56,474 bases of DNA from Alphaproteobacteria bacterium (GCA_017471705.1 JAFUSH010000029.1:1-56474); one strand, 5' to 3'; shown: positions 34,271 to 43,078, counted from the stretch's first letter. A program made the numbers and translations. The notes: generated from the sequence alone by a model not told the origin.

Positions 34271-34434
34271 ATTTTTAGTAAAATTTTAACTGTTCTTGGT
34301 TTGTTCTTTTTCTTATTGAATTTACATAAAAAAAATGTGTAATATCAAATCGTTATCACACATTATGTTTTTCATAAAAAATTCATATTTTTTTTAAATA
34401 TTGTTAATAATCGCATTTAAATAACAAAAAAGAC

Positions 34435-34460
34435 CTTCCGAATCGGAAAAGCCTTTTTTT
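34435..34460 (-). terminator. Intrinsic terminator of the 844-residue gene
   Basis: CCTTCCG/CGGAAaagcC stem with extended A/T flanks and a T-run on the minus strand, 18 nt after the stop. The rest of 34203-34478 holds the mra operator and AT-rich DNA. Confidence 0.75.
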
Positions 34461-34478
34461 CATTATCTTACGATATTA

Positions 34479-37013
34479 TTACATACCGTTTCCGCTGTTT
34501 TGGTTCGGATTACCGTTGAACCAACAAGCACCTTCCAATTTTCTGGTAGTACCTTTTACCTCAAGGTTACCGCCGACTTTTTTGATTCTCTGAGCATCAG
34601 CATCAGTCAAATCACCGTCGTGTACACCTGAAGTACCACGGCCGACAACAGCTTTAGTCGTACTGTAAACAGCTTGAGCATTACCATCAGTGCTTTCCAA
34701 ATTTCTGACTTGAACCGAGCGAACATTTGCATCAACAGGCTGCGTATTGGTAACCGTGGTAACAACTGCATCTTCGCGCTGAAGTTCAGTTGTTTGCGTA
34801 GATGTAATATCAGGGTCTTTTGTAAATACCTTCTTAACCGCATTTACACCTTTTCTCCAAATGCTTACGCCGTTGTTGCAACCTTGTTCGCCAATCATAA
34901 CGTTATTGGTCATACCACGGTTGAAAGCTTCGCCGATACCGCGACCGGATTTCAAATCGATACGGCTTAATTCACTTTGAATATCTTGAGCCGAAATATC
35001 TACCTTTTTACCGCAACGAATGAGTAAGAACAATTTCTTCATATTGCTGTTGTGGTCAACCAACTTACCGTTTATATATTCGTTATTGTACATCGGTAAA
35101 CCGTCTTTATCTATTCTCGATATAACTGTTTTAACCATTTTGCCGTTGAACTCAACTTTCGGACCATCCATAACCTTTTCGGTTTGTTCAACCAACTTAA
35201 CATACGAAACAAATACCTGTTCATCGGTCATATTACCGAAAATTTCCGGATTAGCGGCACGAGCATTGGCAATGTTCTGGTACATATCCTGAATGGTAAC
35301 TTTGGCATCAGACACATTCAATAATTCCGTAGCAGAATCACCATATTTTGCAATTTGTTCCGCATTCCATTTATCAAATCCGGCATTGGTTCTGGCTAAA
35401 ATTCCGGTAACCTTACCTGCTCTCATATTACCGTGAGAATCCAAGCCTCCGTGAACATCAGCCCAAGTATCTTGACCTACACCGCTCTCAGCCGTCCATT
35501 CGGTCGGCACTTTAGCAACAACCGGAGCTGCAGGTTGAACATCCTCAGCAGCTTTCTTAACTACCTTGGTCGTTTTCTTGGCAACTCCTTGAGCAGTTTC
35601 CTGCGCCTGATCCGCAGTATCGCCTTTTACATTACCCTTAGGAGCTTCAACATCAACTTGTGAATCCAGAAAACTAAGGATTGACCAAGTCGAAGCCAAC
35701 GTTGCCATAGTAGCGCCTATACCTAAACCCCATTTAGCACTATTATGAGCAGCCTGATTTTCAGCATTGTTTTCCAGTTTCAAATCTTTCTTAGTATCTC
35801 TATAATTCATATACTGACTTGTAACCGCAGCAAACGAGCGGGTAATGGTACCGCCTACCTTAGCAGCCAAAACACTTACACCGGTAACCAAACCTGTACC
35901 CAGCGCCCCCAAACCGCCGGCAACAACTATACCTGCAGCCACGCCGGTTTTAGCGCGATTCTTATAGCGTTTCAATTCTTTCTCATCAGATTTAATATCT
36001 TTCCAAGCCCTGCGCAAACCATTAAACTTCAAGCCTAATTTATAATCATCATAGTTGCGCCCTTCTCGTTTTGCTTGGCGAATCATCTTTTTGCGTTTTT
36101 CCACAATCGGCCAAACCAAAGAACCGATAGCGGTGTAAGCAGCATAAGCAGCCACAGCCGCATATCCTGCACCGGCGGTAGACAAGCCTAATCCGGCAGC
36201 CAAAGCCAACGAACCAGCGCCACTGAAAGCATACATCATACCTCCGGTAGCTGCTGTATCCACGACCAAACGAGCACGGTTATTAGCAACGTATTCTTTT
36301 GCACCTGTCCAAGCTTTACCCCAGAAAGATTTCATCTTTTCACCGAAATTCTTGTGATTTTCTTTCAAATCACTGACTACTTTCGGAGAATATTGTTTCT
36401 TTTCAACATAGCCGATAAAGTTTTCCATTGTTTCGGATTCGTGCAAAGCAGCACCGATAACTGCGTCACTCCTAACTTCAGCCTTTTCTTCATTTTTATC
36501 GGATAAATATTTATCTAATGCCTGAATAGACATTTTAGCATCGGTTTTTGCCAATTCTTCAGCGGCAATTTCACCGTCAATTTCTCTGTTTAATGTCGGC
36601 GTAATACCTACAACGCCTAACGATGTTCTGGCAATCGAGTCGGACAAATCGGCACGCAACAATTTTAATCTGTCGGCTTCTTTCAACTTCATAAAGCTGA
36701 AATCAAAAGAACGCTCTCTCAAGACTTCGCTCTTGGCAATTTCCCAAATGGTACCTTCGGATTTTGCACGAACTTCTTTACTTTCATTTCCTTTATCATC
36801 AACGAATTTAATTCTATCTAAAACATCGGCATTATGTTTGCGCCAAGCCGGTACTTTGTTGTCATCTTTCTCATTAACAACTTCAAATTGCTCTTTAAAC
36901 GCAGTTCTTATCCAAGCCATATTTTTTTCTACGGCTTCACTGTTCTCCGGCGGAATGCTCATATTGTTGATTTTTTCAACAGCATCCTCAGTAAAAACTA
37001 TTGTATTACTCAT
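34479..37013 (-). CDS. Large protein of unknown function with central Gly/Ala-rich hydrophobic segments
   Basis: The family of this 844-residue product was not recognised. Residues 1-245 are charged and helical, without a signal peptide. Residues 249-303 form a long Gly/Ala-rich hydrophobic stretch, followed by a basic segment (EKRKKMIRQAKREGRNYDDYKL). Two more hydrophobic parts lie at 357-386 and 428-449. Residues 450-844 are hydrophilic, with an Ala/Lys/Thr/Gln linker and a Thr/Val-rich tail ending in NPNQNSGNGM. AGGAG precedes the ATG by 8 nt, and it has its own promoter and terminator. The layout (soluble N-part, membrane-inserting core, long C-part) is compatible with a secreted effector or a structural inner-membrane protein; neither can be shown. 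Confidence 0.65.
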   Translation of the reverse strand: MSNTIVFTEDAVEKINNMSIPPENSEAVEKNMAWIRTAFKEQFEVVNEKDDNKVPAWRKHNADVLDRIKFVDDKGNESKEVRAKSEGTIWEIAKSEVLRERSFDFSFMKLKEADRLKLLRADLSDSIARTSLGVVGITPTLNREIDGEIAAEELAKTDAKMSIQALDKYLSDKNEEKAEVRSDAVIGAALHESETMENFIGYVEKKQYSPKVVSDLKENHKNFGEKMKSFWGKAWTGAKEYVANNRARLVVDTAATGGMMYAFSGAGSLALAAGLGLSTAGAGYAAVAAYAAYTAIGSLVWPIVEKRKKMIRQAKREGRNYDDYKLGLKFNGLRRAWKDIKSDEKELKRYKNRAKTGVAAGIVVAGGLGALGTGLVTGVSVLAAKVGGTITRSFAAVTSQYMNYRDTKKDLKLENNAENQAAHNSAKWGLGIGATMATLASTWSILSFLDSQVDVEAPKGNVKGDTADQAQETAQGVAKKTTKVVKKAAEDVQPAAPVVAKVPTEWTAESGVGQDTWADVHGGLDSHGNMRAGKVTGILARTNAGFDKWNAEQIAKYGDSATELLNVSDAKVTIQDMYQNIANARAANPEIFGNMTDEQVFVSYVKLVEQTEKVMDGPKVEFNGKMVKTVISRIDKDGLPMYNNEYINGKLVDHNSNMKKLFLLIRCGKKVDISAQDIQSELSRIDLKSGRGIGEAFNRGMTNNVMIGEQGCNNGVSIWRKGVNAVKKVFTKDPDITSTQTTELQREDAVVTTVTNTQPVDANVRSVQVRNLESTDGNAQAVYSTTKAVVGRGTSGVHDGDLTDADAQRIKKVGGNLEVKGTTRKLEGACWFNGNPNQNSGNGM

Positions 37014-37058
37014 TTGAAAACTCCTTTAAGTGCATACTTTCTCATTATTTCTGGAGCG

Positions 37059-37087
37059 ACTATACAACATTTTTTACCCTTTTGCAA
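37059..37087 (-). promoter_or_regulatory. Promoter of the 844-residue gene
   Basis: On the minus strand TTGCAA (37082-37087) and TATAGT (37059-37064) with a 17-bp spacer, about 40 nt before the start codon. Confidence 0.7.
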
Positions 37088-37213
37088 TACTTTTTTGTCA
37101 AAAAAATACATTTTTTTTATTTTTTATTAACAAAATAGCTTAAAATACCCAGAAAATAAATCATTTTGACAAATTGGCAAAAAAATTGTCAAACTCACAG
37201 AAAACAAAAAAAC

Positions 37214-37242
37214 TTGCTTTAATGTTTTCTCCATATTATAAA
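37214..37242 (+). promoter_or_regulatory. Promoter of queA
   Basis: TTGCTT (37214-37219) and TATAAA (37237-37242) with a 17-bp spacer. The near-palindrome TTGACAAATTGGCAA lies 35 bp further upstream. Confidence 0.65.
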
Positions 37243-37271
37243 AGGTAAATTTTCCAAAAAGGAATTGCAAA

Positions 37272-38354
37272 ATGAAAGTTGATTTATTTGATTTTGACCT
37301 AGACCGTAATTTGATTGCAAAAAAGCCTGCTTCTCCGCGTGACAGTTCGCGTTTGCTTGATTTATCGGAAGAAGACAACATATATGACAGACACTTTTAC
37401 GATTTGCCTAAAATCTTGCGGGCAGGCGATATTATGGTTTTCAATGACACCAAAGTCATTCCGGCTCGCCTGTACGGAAAACGCGGCGAAGCATTGGTCG
37501 AAGTCACCTTATATCATCCCGATGACGGTTTAAGTTGGTGGTCTTTTATTAAAAATGCCAAAAGATTACATATCGGTGACACGATTCGTTTTTATACCGC
37601 CGAAATAAGCGCCGAAGAATCTGATTTCTGCGCCGAAGTATTGCAAAAAGATGATGAGGACGGAGTTTTTATTCGCTTTAACTGCTCCGCCGATTCGCTC
37701 GGAACTTTTTTGGAAAAATACGGCTCTATGCCGTTGCCTCCATACATTAAAAGGGACAAGCCTCTGAAAGGTTTATGGAATCCGTATAACGATAAAGAAG
37801 ATTATCAAACCGTATATGCCAAACATAACGGTGCCGTTGCTGCTCCGACCGCCGGTCTGCATTTTACGGACAGACTCCTTAAAGAAATAGACGATATGGA
37901 TGTTAAACGGGTATTTCTTACCCTGCACGTCGGAGCCGGCACTTTTCTTCCGGTAAAAACCGACGATACCGAAAATCATAAAATGCACGCCGAATACGGC
38001 ATAATTTCCGCACAAACTGCCGATATTATTAATCAGGCAAAAAAAGAAGGACGCCGTATTATTGCTGTGGGTACAACCTCGGTTCGCCTTTTGGAAAGCG
38101 CCGCTGATGACAAAGGCGTGTTGCATCCTTTCTGCGGAGAAACAAATATTTTCATTACCCCCGGTTACAAGTTTAAAATTATTGATATGATTATCACTAA
38201 TTTTCACCTGCCGAAATCAACTTTATTTATGCTTATCTGCGCCATCGGCGGAACAGAACGAATGAAATCTGCATACAAACACGCCATTGAGCAAAAATAT
38301 CGCTTTTATTCGTATGGCGACAGCTCTATTTTGAAATGTATAAATAAAATTTAA
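37272..38354 (+). CDS. queA: tRNA S-adenosylmethionine ribosyltransferase-isomerase
   Basis: Transfers and rearranges the ribosyl part of SAM onto 7-aminomethyl-7-deazaguanine at tRNA position 34, forming epoxyqueuosine. The 360 residues contain the opening DFDLDRNLIAKKPASPRDSSRLL, the MVFNDTKVIPARLYG strand, AAPTAGLHFTDRLL, LHVGAGTFLPVK, VGTTSVRLLE and ITNFHLPKSTL, all hallmarks of QueA. AAGGAA precedes the ATG. Other queuosine genes (tgt, queG) are not in the window. Confidence 0.96.
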   Translation: MKVDLFDFDLDRNLIAKKPASPRDSSRLLDLSEEDNIYDRHFYDLPKILRAGDIMVFNDTKVIPARLYGKRGEALVEVTLYHPDDGLSWWSFIKNAKRLHIGDTIRFYTAEISAEESDFCAEVLQKDDEDGVFIRFNCSADSLGTFLEKYGSMPLPPYIKRDKPLKGLWNPYNDKEDYQTVYAKHNGAVAAPTAGLHFTDRLLKEIDDMDVKRVFLTLHVGAGTFLPVKTDDTENHKMHAEYGIISAQTADIINQAKKEGRRIIAVGTTSVRLLESAADDKGVLHPFCGETNIFITPGYKFKIIDMIITNFHLPKSTLFMLICAIGGTERMKSAYKHAIEQKYRFYSYGDSSILKCINKI

Positions 38355-38371
38355 ACTCTTTTGGATTAGCA

Positions 38372-38392
38372 TTACCTCCTGAAAGGAGATAA
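38372..38392 (+). promoter_or_regulatory. Hairpin masking the ribosome-binding site of the GGDEF-like gene
   Basis: CTCCT (38376-38380) can pair with AGGAG (38384-38388) around a GAA loop, and TTA pairs with TAA outside. The SD of the GTG start would be hidden in the folded form. Confidence 0.45.
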
Positions 38393-38394
38393 CC

Positions 38395-39567
38395 GTGATA
38401 TCCGGAAGTGCCGAAAATTTGAAATACATTTTTTCAACGATAAAAAGCTCATTTTTACCGGCCTTTATTTTGCTTTCGGTTTTACTCGTTTTCTACGCGG
38501 GAAATCCTTACACTCAAGCAGCTCCTTTATTGTTGCATTATCTGTTTTTATTCGTATCGGCATCAACCATAGGTTTACTCTATATCGCCAATCAATCGAA
38601 ACCCTTGTTCAGTTTAGGTGTCGGACTCGTATGCTATATAATCATAAACCGCCTTAAAGCCGAATACGGAGAAGCATTCATATCCTGCCCCGAATTTCAA
38701 TGTCTGTGTTTTTTACTGCCTGTTAATTTTGCTCTGCTATATTTTCTGCCGCAATCAAAATTAAATGCCGCACGTAATATTTACCTTTTGTTTATTTTAC
38801 TGCTGCAAGCAGTCATCGCTCAACATTTCTGCGATTTGATAAAATCTATTCCTCATATTGACATAACCGTTGAAGCGATTCCTCTGTGGTCTTGTGTTAT
38901 ATGGGTAACAATGCTTGCTCCGCTTGCTATCTCCGTGAGCTTCAAAAATACTATCATCAACACCGGACAGTTTTATGCCGATACCAGTTTGTTTATGGGT
39001 ATTATCTATGCCGGCAATCAATCGGGATTAACGACGTTTTTTTTAGGATTTTCACTGATTTTGCTTTGCGTCACCGTTTTGGATTTATACCGCCGTTATC
39101 ATTACGACTATCTTGAACACGTCGGCAGCAAAACCTCATATTTGGCAAATGCCAACTCCAAATTTCCGTTTAAATACACCATTGCTTTATTCAGTATAGA
39201 CAACCGTGACAAGTTGCAGCAAATTAACGGAAAAGAAAAAATTAAAAACTTGGAGCAATTAGTAGTAAACAGCATTATTGAAATGCCGTACAAACTCACT
39301 CTTTACCGTCACAACGATGCCGAGCTTATTATGGTATTCAAAAATGAAGACGCTCGTCACGCCAAAGAATATGCCGACAACATCAGACATAATATTGCCG
39401 CTTCGGAATTTATATTAACCGGCAATAAAAATATCAAAATAACCATTTCCGTATGTGTATCGGAAAAAACTCGTAAAGACCGTAATGCAACCGAAGTAGT
39501 CGAACGCGCCCACAACGCTTTGCAAAAAAGCTACCGTTATAATTGCAATGTAACCACGGTTGCTTAA
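38395..39567 (+). CDS. Membrane protein with degenerate GGDEF domain
   Basis: The N-terminal 230 residues contain about seven membrane helices. A cytoplasmic domain (about 258-385) has the GGDEF fold: FKYTIALFSIDNRDKLQQINGKE corresponds to the conserved first helix region, and YRHNDAELIMVF occupies the place of YR-GGDEF. The signature is replaced by N307-D-A-E-L311, so diguanylate cyclase activity is unlikely. It could be a c-di-GMP or nucleotide sensor, or purely structural. The start is a GTG with AAGGAG 7 nt ahead; that SD forms a small hairpin with an upstream CTCCT (38376-38388), which could control translation. It converges on lgt with a 4-nt overlap. Confidence 0.75.
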   Translation: MISGSAENLKYIFSTIKSSFLPAFILLSVLLVFYAGNPYTQAAPLLLHYLFLFVSASTIGLLYIANQSKPLFSLGVGLVCYIIINRLKAEYGEAFISCPEFQCLCFLLPVNFALLYFLPQSKLNAARNIYLLFILLLQAVIAQHFCDLIKSIPHIDITVEAIPLWSCVIWVTMLAPLAISVSFKNTIINTGQFYADTSLFMGIIYAGNQSGLTTFFLGFSLILLCVTVLDLYRRYHYDYLEHVGSKTSYLANANSKFPFKYTIALFSIDNRDKLQQINGKEKIKNLEQLVVNSIIEMPYKLTLYRHNDAELIMVFKNEDARHAKEYADNIRHNIAASEFILTGNKNIKITISVCVSEKTRKDRNATEVVERAHNALQKSYRYNCNVTTVA

Positions 39568-40370
39568 TTTTCTTTGTTTTTTACGGGAATAAACCAACGT
39601 AACAACAGACACAAACCGATAACCGTAATCGGCAATGACAGCCATTGCCCCATTGTAAATCCGCCCCATAAAAAGCCGAGTTGCGCATCAGGCTCTCTGA
39701 ATTGCTCTACTACTGACCTGAAAGTTGCATACCCCAGCAAGAATGCCGCCGAAATAACACCGTTATGCTCCCGACACCATTTACTGCGCCATAACAAATT
39801 AAGGATAACAAATAAGCCTATACCTTCCAAACACGCTTCATAAAGCTGTGACGGATGGCGCGGTAAGTATCCGCCGCGCGGGAAACGAACCGCCCAAGCC
39901 ACATCGGTCACTCTTCCCCATAGTTCATCATTGATAAAATTAGCCAGACGTCCCAAGAAAATACCAATCGGAACCACCGGTGCCACCAAATCGGTCAATT
40001 TTAAGAACGGATACTTTATTAAATAAGAACTGATAAACAGTGCTATAATAACTCCGAAAATTCCGCCGTGAAAAGACATTCCGCCGTGCCAAACTTCGAG
40101 AATTTCCAGCGGATTCTTCCAATATTGTCCTGAGCCGTAAAATAACACATATCCGATTCGCCCGCCCAAGATTATTCCTAACGTCACGGCAAACGCCACA
40201 TCTTCACAATTTTTCTTCGTCAATCCCAAATCATACTTTTTGACTCTGCTTGCCGCTAACCACCAACCGAGTATAATTCCGACCAGATAAGCCATAGAAT
40301 ACCATCTTATGGCAACGGGTCCGATTGAAAAAATTATCGGAGATATTTCAGGATATGCTAAACCAATCAT
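39564..40370 (-). CDS. lgt: Prolipoprotein diacylglyceryl transferase
   Basis: Inner-membrane enzyme that attaches diacylglycerol to the lipobox cysteine of lipoproteins (Pal and RlpA in this window are substrates). The 268 residues have seven membrane helices and the signature blocks IRWYSMAYLVGI, HGGMSFHGGIFG, GRLANFINDELWGR and RHPSQLYEA. The GRLANF block differs slightly from the common GRIGNF. A CtrA-like box lies 25 nt upstream of the start. It is convergent with the GGDEF-like gene. Confidence 0.95.
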   Translation of the reverse strand: MIGLAYPEISPIIFSIGPVAIRWYSMAYLVGIILGWWLAASRVKKYDLGLTKKNCEDVAFAVTLGIILGGRIGYVLFYGSGQYWKNPLEILEVWHGGMSFHGGIFGVIIALFISSYLIKYPFLKLTDLVAPVVPIGIFLGRLANFINDELWGRVTDVAWAVRFPRGGYLPRHPSQLYEACLEGIGLFVILNLLWRSKWCREHNGVISAAFLLGYATFRSVVEQFREPDAQLGFLWGGFTMGQWLSLPITVIGLCLLLRWFIPVKNKEN

Positions 40371-40394
40371 CTTCGCCCCTTTACTATTTATTGC

Positions 40395-40410
40395 TTAAAA
40401 GTATATTAAC
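40395..40410. promoter_or_regulatory. CtrA-like box TTAA-N7-TTAAC
   Basis: TTAA (40395-40398), seven bases, then TTAAC (40406-40410), matching the full CtrA consensus of alphaproteobacteria. It lies between the divergent lgt and YbjN-like genes. The remaining part of 40371-40607 is AT-rich without other clear signals. Confidence 0.5.
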
Positions 40411-40607
40411 AAAAAACAGATAATCCACATCTAAAAAAATATTATAAACATCTTTGTTTTTAATTGTTTGAAATATCATCATTTATTTTTTTGCATCCGG
40501 AAAAATATTTTTTATTTTTTCAAAAAAGTGGAAAACTTATTACTTAAAATTGTTTTTTTGCTCCGCTGTGTCATTCTTAACACGAATCCGTTTTTTAGGA
40601 AGGTCCG

Positions 40608-41084
40608 ATGTTCGCAGAAAAACTGTCCGCATATAATCCGATTGATGACATTGAGTGCTTGTTTGCTCATCGTCAGCATTCCACCGAGCGCCGCAACCGA
40701 AATGAAGTGGTTGTCGAAATATCCGGTCGTTGGGATAATATGTTGTTATTTTTTGCGTGGGAAGAAAAGTTACGCTGTCTGCATATATCCTGTTTGCTTA
40801 ATTTGGAACACGAAAACACCAATCTTCCGAGTATATTTGAACTTTTGGCACTGCTCAACGAAGATTTATGGATGGGATACTTTTCTTATTGGGAAGAAAC
40901 CGGAATGCCTATATTCAAGCATTCATTGTTTATTGCCGAAAACGAATATGATTTAACCGAAAAACTTTCGCAGCTTTTAAACATTGCTATCACCGAATGC
41001 GAAAGGGCATACCCTATTTTTCACGCTGTTTTAAAACAAAACATAAGTCCGCGCCGCGCTTTGTTACCGGTTACTCTGATGTAA
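40608..41084 (+). CDS. YbjN-domain protein (type III secretion chaperone-like fold)
   Basis: The 158 residues match the alphaproteobacterial YbjN family: an N-terminal NPIDDIECLFAHR helix, a strand-rich middle with GRWDNMLLFFAWEEKLRCLHISCLLNL, and a helix-loop with LLALLNEDLWMGYFSYWEETGMPIFKHSL. C-terminal helices end in RRALLPVTLM. The fold is related to secretion chaperones, but the function in this family is unknown; it is linked to motility and stress in E. coli. AGGAAGG precedes the ATG. Its last 14 nt overlap the convergent thioesterase gene. Confidence 0.82.
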   Translation: MFAEKLSAYNPIDDIECLFAHRQHSTERRNRNEVVVEISGRWDNMLLFFAWEEKLRCLHISCLLNLEHENTNLPSIFELLALLNEDLWMGYFSYWEETGMPIFKHSLFIAENEYDLTEKLSQLLNIAITECERAYPIFHAVLKQNISPRRALLPVTLM

Positions 41085-41823
41085 TTTTGCGCCAGATGAA
41101 CCTGATATCCGCCAACTCAGCTCCGCTGTTTTTATCTAAAATCGTATGAAAGCTTTCATTACCATTTTGCTTGGTGCATACTTCTATTCTTTCTCCGAGC
41201 AATGCTTCTTTTTTAAAGCATATTTCTATTTCCGACGGTATGTATTTCATTCTGTAGTCCGGTGCCAGACCTTCGCTCGCCCATAAAGGATACACCGCGT
41301 TATTAACGTGATTGTTAATATCTATATCATCATAGCGGACCAAAATATCCTTAATGCTGTCCGGATTTTCGACCGCAGGCAACTTATGAAAATCATCGTC
41401 CATAACTTTTTCATTTAAGAAATCGTATTCCGGAAAATACTTATTCAGCATAACCGGACGTCTGCGCTCAAAGTCTATCAAAACCCATTGACTGATAGCG
41501 CTGATGATAACATTATTTTTTTCATCTTTTACCGAGAAATTGCGCACGGCACCCCATAGTTTACCTTCTGCCGGCCAAGTTTCTATTACAATATGTTCGT
41601 TAATTTTCGGCATTCTTGCTATTTTTATCAAATAGTTGGAGCCAACCCATACAACTCCTTTATCACGACATTTTTTAAAACCGAATCCCAAAGCTTCGGC
41701 CGATTCTACTGCCGCTTCCTGTAAGAAATTCATCAAACTTACAATACGCAAAAAGCTATGACAATCAACCTCATAGCTTTTTATATGATATTGTTTTTGG
41801 TATTTGAATACTCTGACAACCAT
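41071..41823 (-). CDS. Acyl-ACP thioesterase family protein
   Basis: The 250 residues have a double hot-dog fold. An N-terminal YHIKSYEVDCHSFLRIVSLMNFLQEAAVESA is followed by WVGSNYLIKIARMPKINEHIVIETWP and then VRYDDIDINNHVNNAVYPLWASE. The last carries the Asp, Asn and His expected of acyl-ACP thioesterases (DxNxHVNN). It releases fatty acids from acyl carrier protein. It follows the SLT gene by 2 nt. A functional link with the tandem ACP at 24.1 kb is possible but not shown. Confidence 0.85.
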   Translation of the reverse strand: MVVRVFKYQKQYHIKSYEVDCHSFLRIVSLMNFLQEAAVESAEALGFGFKKCRDKGVVWVGSNYLIKIARMPKINEHIVIETWPAEGKLWGAVRNFSVKDEKNNVIISAISQWVLIDFERRRPVMLNKYFPEYDFLNEKVMDDDFHKLPAVENPDSIKDILVRYDDIDINNHVNNAVYPLWASEGLAPDYRMKYIPSEIEICFKKEALLGERIEVCTKQNGNESFHTILDKNSGAELADIRFIWRKITSE

Positions 41824-41825
41824 TA

Positions 41826-42434
41826 TTAAAATAATTCACTTTCTTCGGACAAACCTATATTTTTATATATCTCAAAACGCTTTTCCAAACGCTTTGCATA
41901 AACATTCCCTTCTTTAACATTTGCCGAATGATATCTCTTGGCGGCTTTCTGCCAATCATTACCGTAGCGCGAATAAAGAGAACGCAAAAACTTTGCACTG
42001 TATTGAACGTTGTTTTCAGGATTCAAAGCCTCTTCAACCGAAGAAAAAGCATCACCGTGATATCTCAAATTAATCTGCATACAACCGACGTCTATACTGT
42101 TGTAGCCTTGTTTTTGGAATTTTTTTACAGCCTCAATAGCTTCTTCTTTGCTTTCAAAATAGTAACCTTTTCCGTTTACGTTAATCGTCCACGGCCAAGC
42201 TACGTAAGTATTATGTAAATCGCTCCACTTACCGCTTTCAACTGCCGAAATTGTTTGCAATAAATCATAACTGACGCCATACTTTGCACCGGCGTGTTCT
42301 GCCGCCGCCAAACAAAGAGAGCTGTCCAGATAATATCCGTTAAGTGCTGCCACATTTCTATCTTCATGGGCATAAATCGCGCTGCTGAATAATGCAAGCG
42401 CACTGACTAAAAAAAGTCCTAATCTATTAAACAC
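41826..42434 (-). CDS. Lytic transglycosylase, SLT domain
   Basis: A secreted goose-lysozyme-like transglycosylase of about 202 residues. After a signal peptide (LGLFLVSALALFSSAIYA) comes the catalytic region: ISAVESG with the catalytic Glu, VGCMQINLRYH, LNPENNVQYSAKFLRSLYSRYGNDWQKAAKRYHSA. A GTG at 42434 was chosen because GAGG lies 12 nt ahead and it starts the signal peptide; a TTG at 42455 has no SD. Two CtrA-like boxes lie about 115-150 bp upstream, so cell-cycle control is plausible. Confidence 0.85.
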   Translation of the reverse strand: MFNRLGLFLVSALALFSSAIYAHEDRNVAALNGYYLDSSLCLAAAEHAGAKYGVSYDLLQTISAVESGKWSDLHNTYVAWPWTINVNGKGYYFESKEEAIEAVKKFQKQGYNSIDVGCMQINLRYHGDAFSSVEEALNPENNVQYSAKFLRSLYSRYGNDWQKAAKRYHSANVKEGNVYAKRLEKRFEIYKNIGLSEESELF

Positions 42435-42546
42435 GATGACGTGCAACCTCTGCAAGCTGTTTGAAAGATAACCGTCATCCCATCTTTTAAGAATTTCCGA
42501 GCAGTTTGGCGATTAAACGCAATCAGACAAACAGTATTAACTCAAC

Positions 42547-42582
42547 TTAACACTTTGTTAAAAAGACTTAACAAAAGGTTAA
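42547..42582. promoter_or_regulatory. Pair of CtrA-like boxes
   Basis: TTAA-N7-TTAA at 42547-42561 and again at 42568-42582; each is also a TTAAC-N5-GTTAA palindrome. An additional TTAAC lies at 42537. The intergenic stretch 42435-42779 holds these sites, the ssrA promoter and AT-rich DNA, but no gene. Confidence 0.5.
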
Positions 42583-42745
42583 AACAAGAGTCATATAACA
42601 CGGCTTTTCTTAAAAATCCAGCAAAAAATTAAAAAATTATTAATTTTATTTCATTTTTGCGAGCTAAATAATTGATTTTTTTATATTTTTATCTTAAATT
42701 TCACCTTATTCCGCGCCATCATTTCTTATATTTCAGTTTTATGAC

Positions 42746-42773
42746 TTGATATTTTTTAAAGAGTATATATAAT
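42746..42773 (+). promoter_or_regulatory. Promoter of ssrA
   Basis: TTGATA (42746-42751) and a consensus TATAAT (42768-42773) with a 16-bp spacer; predicted start near 42780. Confidence 0.75.
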
Positions 42774-42779
42774 ATGGTT

Positions 42780-43078
42780 CGTCAAGTAATTGACTATGAC
42801 ACCAGAGGCCTTATGAAATAGATACTTCGGACCCGAGGGCAGTACTCGGCACCTCCACCATTTACGGGGGTGAAACAGGATTGACGGTGTATAGTAAAGA
42901 TATGCGCTGTGTCCGGTGAGACACCACCGTTATCGGTTCAAAATAAATGAATGCAAATGATAATTTTGCACCAGTTGCTATAGCTGCTTAATGCGAAAGC
43001 AACAAATTCAAATTCTTTAGGCTTTGGTTAGTTTAAAGTGGGGAATGAGCCGCCCAGCAACAGAACGGCTCTTTCTTT
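42780..43078 (+). ncRNA. ssrA: Transfer-messenger RNA, permuted two-piece form
   Basis: The order is circularly permuted as in alphaproteobacteria. The acceptor piece comes first: T-stem CCGAG/CTCGG with loop GGCAGTA, then CACCTCC-ACCA ending at 42860. After only five bases (TTTAC) comes the 5' end of the coding piece, GGGGGTG at 42866-42872, which is complementary to CACCTCC. The tag frame at 42953-42988 encodes ANDNFAPVAIAA and stops at 42989-42991. The ends are approximate; the 3' end includes the terminator hairpin. It rescues stalled ribosomes and tags products for ClpXP; the adaptor gene sspB follows. Confidence 0.92.
43047..43078 (+). terminator. Intrinsic terminator of ssrA
   Basis: GAGCCG and CGGCTC arms followed by a T-rich tail. 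Confidence 0.8.

Noticed and set aside
40468-40956. Plus-strand ORF overlapping the YbjN-like gene
   Set aside because: It is out of frame with the YbjN-like gene, which has a good SD and recognisable family sequence; the other frame gives Cys/Leu-rich noise.
42629-42643. Third CtrA-like TTAA-N7-TTAA match
   Set aside because: It lies in a run of nearly pure A/T where such a match is expected by chance.
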